DNA from: Sphingomicrobium marinum
GTDB lineage: Bacteria; Pseudomonadota; Alphaproteobacteria; Sphingomonadales; Sphingomonadaceae
Length of the DNA: 64,000 bases
Direction: 5' to 3'
Assembly (NCBI RefSeq): GCF_026157105.1
Contig: NZ_JANPVQ010000001.1
Coordinates: 1,295,501 to 1,359,500 of the forward strand
This document shows positions 63,032 through 64,000 of this stretch, in pieces (position 1 is the first letter of the stretch; every line of letters begins with the position of its first letter). The notes under the pieces are model-generated. The model saw only the letters and a list, made by a program, of their open reading frames with translations. It was not told where the DNA came from and made no database searches. Both the position numbers and the translations under genes were made by a program.

Positions 63032-63468
63032 ACTTGCTTCTCCACTTCAGATTTCTTCTGTTTCCTCTTCGGGGCGACGCGCTTGGCGCGCCGCGCCACT
63101 GCCACCGGCGAATTGGGGGCTTCCTTTTCCAACGCATCATCGGCCTTTTCGGCCTCATGGGCGCGTTTGGCGATGCGGCCATACGTCTCGACCGCGGCAC
63201 GCCCGACCGGCTTTCGCGCGAGGAACAGCGTCAGACCGGCTACCAGTCCGCCGACCAGCCATGGCTTGCGCTTGGCGAGATCGACCGCATCTTCGGCCAT
63301 CTGCGCACCCTTTTCCTTGGTCTTCTCCCATGCCTGTTCGGCGAGGAGATCGGGGGCCAGGCGGCGTTGTGCTTCACCGATCGCGTGGCTGACGCTGCGC
63401 ATCAGCTTGGCGCGCTTGGCTTCGACATTATTCTGCGCATCGATGACGCGGGGATCCAGATTGCTCAT
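63028..63468 (-). CDS. DUF3618-like membrane protein
   Basis: The start at the ATG at 63468 (MSNLDPRVIDAQNNVEAKRAKLM) gives 146 residues; the upstream extension overlaps the holin-family gene and is rejected. The N-terminal helix (EAKRAKLMRSVSHAIGEAQRRL) fits the DUF3618 pattern, then a span WLVGGLVAGLTLFLARKPVG and a very basic C-terminal tail (RRAKRVAPKRKQKK). The function is unknown. It overlaps both neighbours by four bases within the operon. Confidence 0.78.
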   Translation of the reverse strand: MSNLDPRVIDAQNNVEAKRAKLMRSVSHAIGEAQRRLAPDLLAEQAWEKTKEKGAQMAEDAVDLAKRKPWLVGGLVAGLTLFLARKPVGRAAVETYGRIAKRAHEAEKADDALEKEAPNSPVAVARRAKRVAPKRKQKKSEVEKQV

Positions 63469-63815
63469 CGCAGCCTCACGATCTTGCCGCGCGCGGTAAG
63501 CGCAAGGATGCCGGCGATCGCAAGAGCGACGCCAGTAGCGACAAGCCCACCCCCCAGCGGACCGATGAGTTCGGCCAGCCAAAGCGCGAGCGTGATGCAA
63601 AACGTCGTGATCGCGGCGACGAAGAAGAGCGCCGCCAACACCAGGAGTACCAGCGGCGCACGGTAAGGCGTAGCTTCGCTGATGGCCTTGGCCTTGATCA
63701 ACGCGACTTCGGCCTCGGCCAGGTCACGCGCATCACCGACGATCCTGCCCAGCAGGTCCTCGATTGGTGCATCTTTGCCCGAATGCGCGGGCTTAGGTTC
63801 CCCCTTTTCTTCCAT
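63465..63815 (-). CDS. Phage-holin-superfamily membrane protein (YqjE-like)
   Basis: A 116-residue protein with a soluble N-terminal helix (PIEDLLGRIVGDARDLAEAEVALIKAKA) and two membrane spans (about residues 53-78 and 85-108). This is the PF07332 layout shared by E. coli YqjE. Despite the name it is not a phage gene: its neighbours are YqjD-like and other small stress-type membrane proteins. Its start overlaps the stop of the upstream gene by one base. Confidence 0.88.
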   Translation of the reverse strand: MEEKGEPKPAHSGKDAPIEDLLGRIVGDARDLAEAEVALIKAKAISEATPYRAPLVLLVLAALFFVAAITTFCITLALWLAELIGPLGGGLVATGVALAIAGILALTARGKIVRLR

Positions 63816-64000
63816 TAGAGGCGGTCGGTTTCCGCATCGAGGCCCGACTGGATAAGCCGCGCGACGGCAAAGCCGATGATCGCGGCGCCCGCGAGCGCGA
63901 TGCCCGGGCTCTTGCGAACGAAGTTGCGCGTGTCCTCGATCAGCTCGTCGGGGTCCTTGGCGGCAAGGCTCTGCGCTGTTTCATCGAGATAGCTGGCGGC
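63815..64000 (-). CDS. YqjD/ElaB-like membrane protein, 3' part
   Basis: The frame is open to the window edge; 61 C-terminal residues are visible. They read a soluble helical end (LDETAQSLAAKDPDELIEDT) then RNFVRKSPGIALAGAAIIGFAVARL and a short tail. RxxVRxxPxxALGxAxxxGFxxxRL is the C-terminal anchor of the DUF883/YqjD type. The true start lies beyond the window. It shares one base with the holin-family gene, forming a yqjD-yqjE-like unit. Confidence 0.82.
   Translation of the reverse strand, partial: AASYLDETAQSLAAKDPDELIEDTRNFVRKSPGIALAGAAIIGFAVARLIQSGLDAETDRL

Noticed and set aside
63465-63815. Prophage remnant because of the holin-family call
   Set aside because: Neighbours are YqjD-type host genes, and no lysin, capsid or integrase is present.

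Overview
The window is a GC-rich, gene-dense chromosomal segment with no insertion sequence, integrase, CRISPR array or prophage visible. The gene set points to an alphaproteobacterium, most likely of the order Sphingomonadales (Sphingomonas/Sphingomicrobium-like). The evidence is AddAB in place of RecBCD, a DivL-type histidine kinase with tyrosine at the phospho-acceptor position, the DUF4170 and SdhE proteins, the carA-carB-greA order, a large TonB-dependent receptor, and secreted S9 and M2 peptidases. Species assignment is inference.

Layout. 1-11.5 kb: the end of trmD with rplS, a secreted dipeptidyl-peptidase, aspartate-semialdehyde dehydrogenase, a 2-hydroxychromene-2-carboxylate isomerase-like protein, a PKHD-type hydroxylase, an alpha/beta hydrolase, an M2 zinc dipeptidase, a small membrane protein, a 1-Cys peroxiredoxin, YqgE and S-adenosylhomocysteinase. 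11.5-15 kb: a TonB-dependent receptor standing alone between two terminators. 15-26 kb: a tightly overlapping block divL-tsaE-amgK-murU-addB, an antisense 46-residue membrane microprotein, addA and trxA. 26-33 kb: secA, putA, an acetyltransferase and tRNA-Asn. 33-42 kb: NAD kinase, an EAL protein, mfd-sdhE, recG and tyrS. 42-50 kb: a DOMON-like protein with a NamZ-like (DUF1343) glycosidase, a CoxE-like VWA protein, a soluble MCP, a DUF2975/HTH pair, metC and a MoxR ATPase. 50-56 kb: a PspC protein behind a probable EcfG (general stress) promoter, an FkbM methyltransferase and yqeY-dnaG-rpoD. 56-62 kb: carA, a lipoprotein, carB, greA and a rhomboid protease. 62-64 kb: DUF4170 and a chain of small YqjD/YqjE-like membrane proteins running off the end.

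How the genes connect. Three themes recur. The first is peptidoglycan recycling: amgK and murU, plus a signal-peptide-less NamZ-like protein 23 kb away, could form a MurNAc salvage route. The second is cell-cycle and DNA maintenance: divL, addAB, mfd, recG and dnaG-rpoD. The third is envelope stress: PspC and the YqjDE-like operon. Genes are packed closely. ATGA-type start/stop overlaps are common on one strand, and three convergent pairs share four-base overlapping stop codons. Where intrinsic terminators occur they are strong hairpins, several capped by UUCG or GCGA tetraloops.

I did not find a clear, wholly undescribed multi-gene system. The best candidates for something under-described are the pseudo-kinase block, the small NRKGK-motif membrane proteins, the MCP with its sensor-like domain after the signalling domain, and the CoxE/MoxR pair separated by 3.4 kb.
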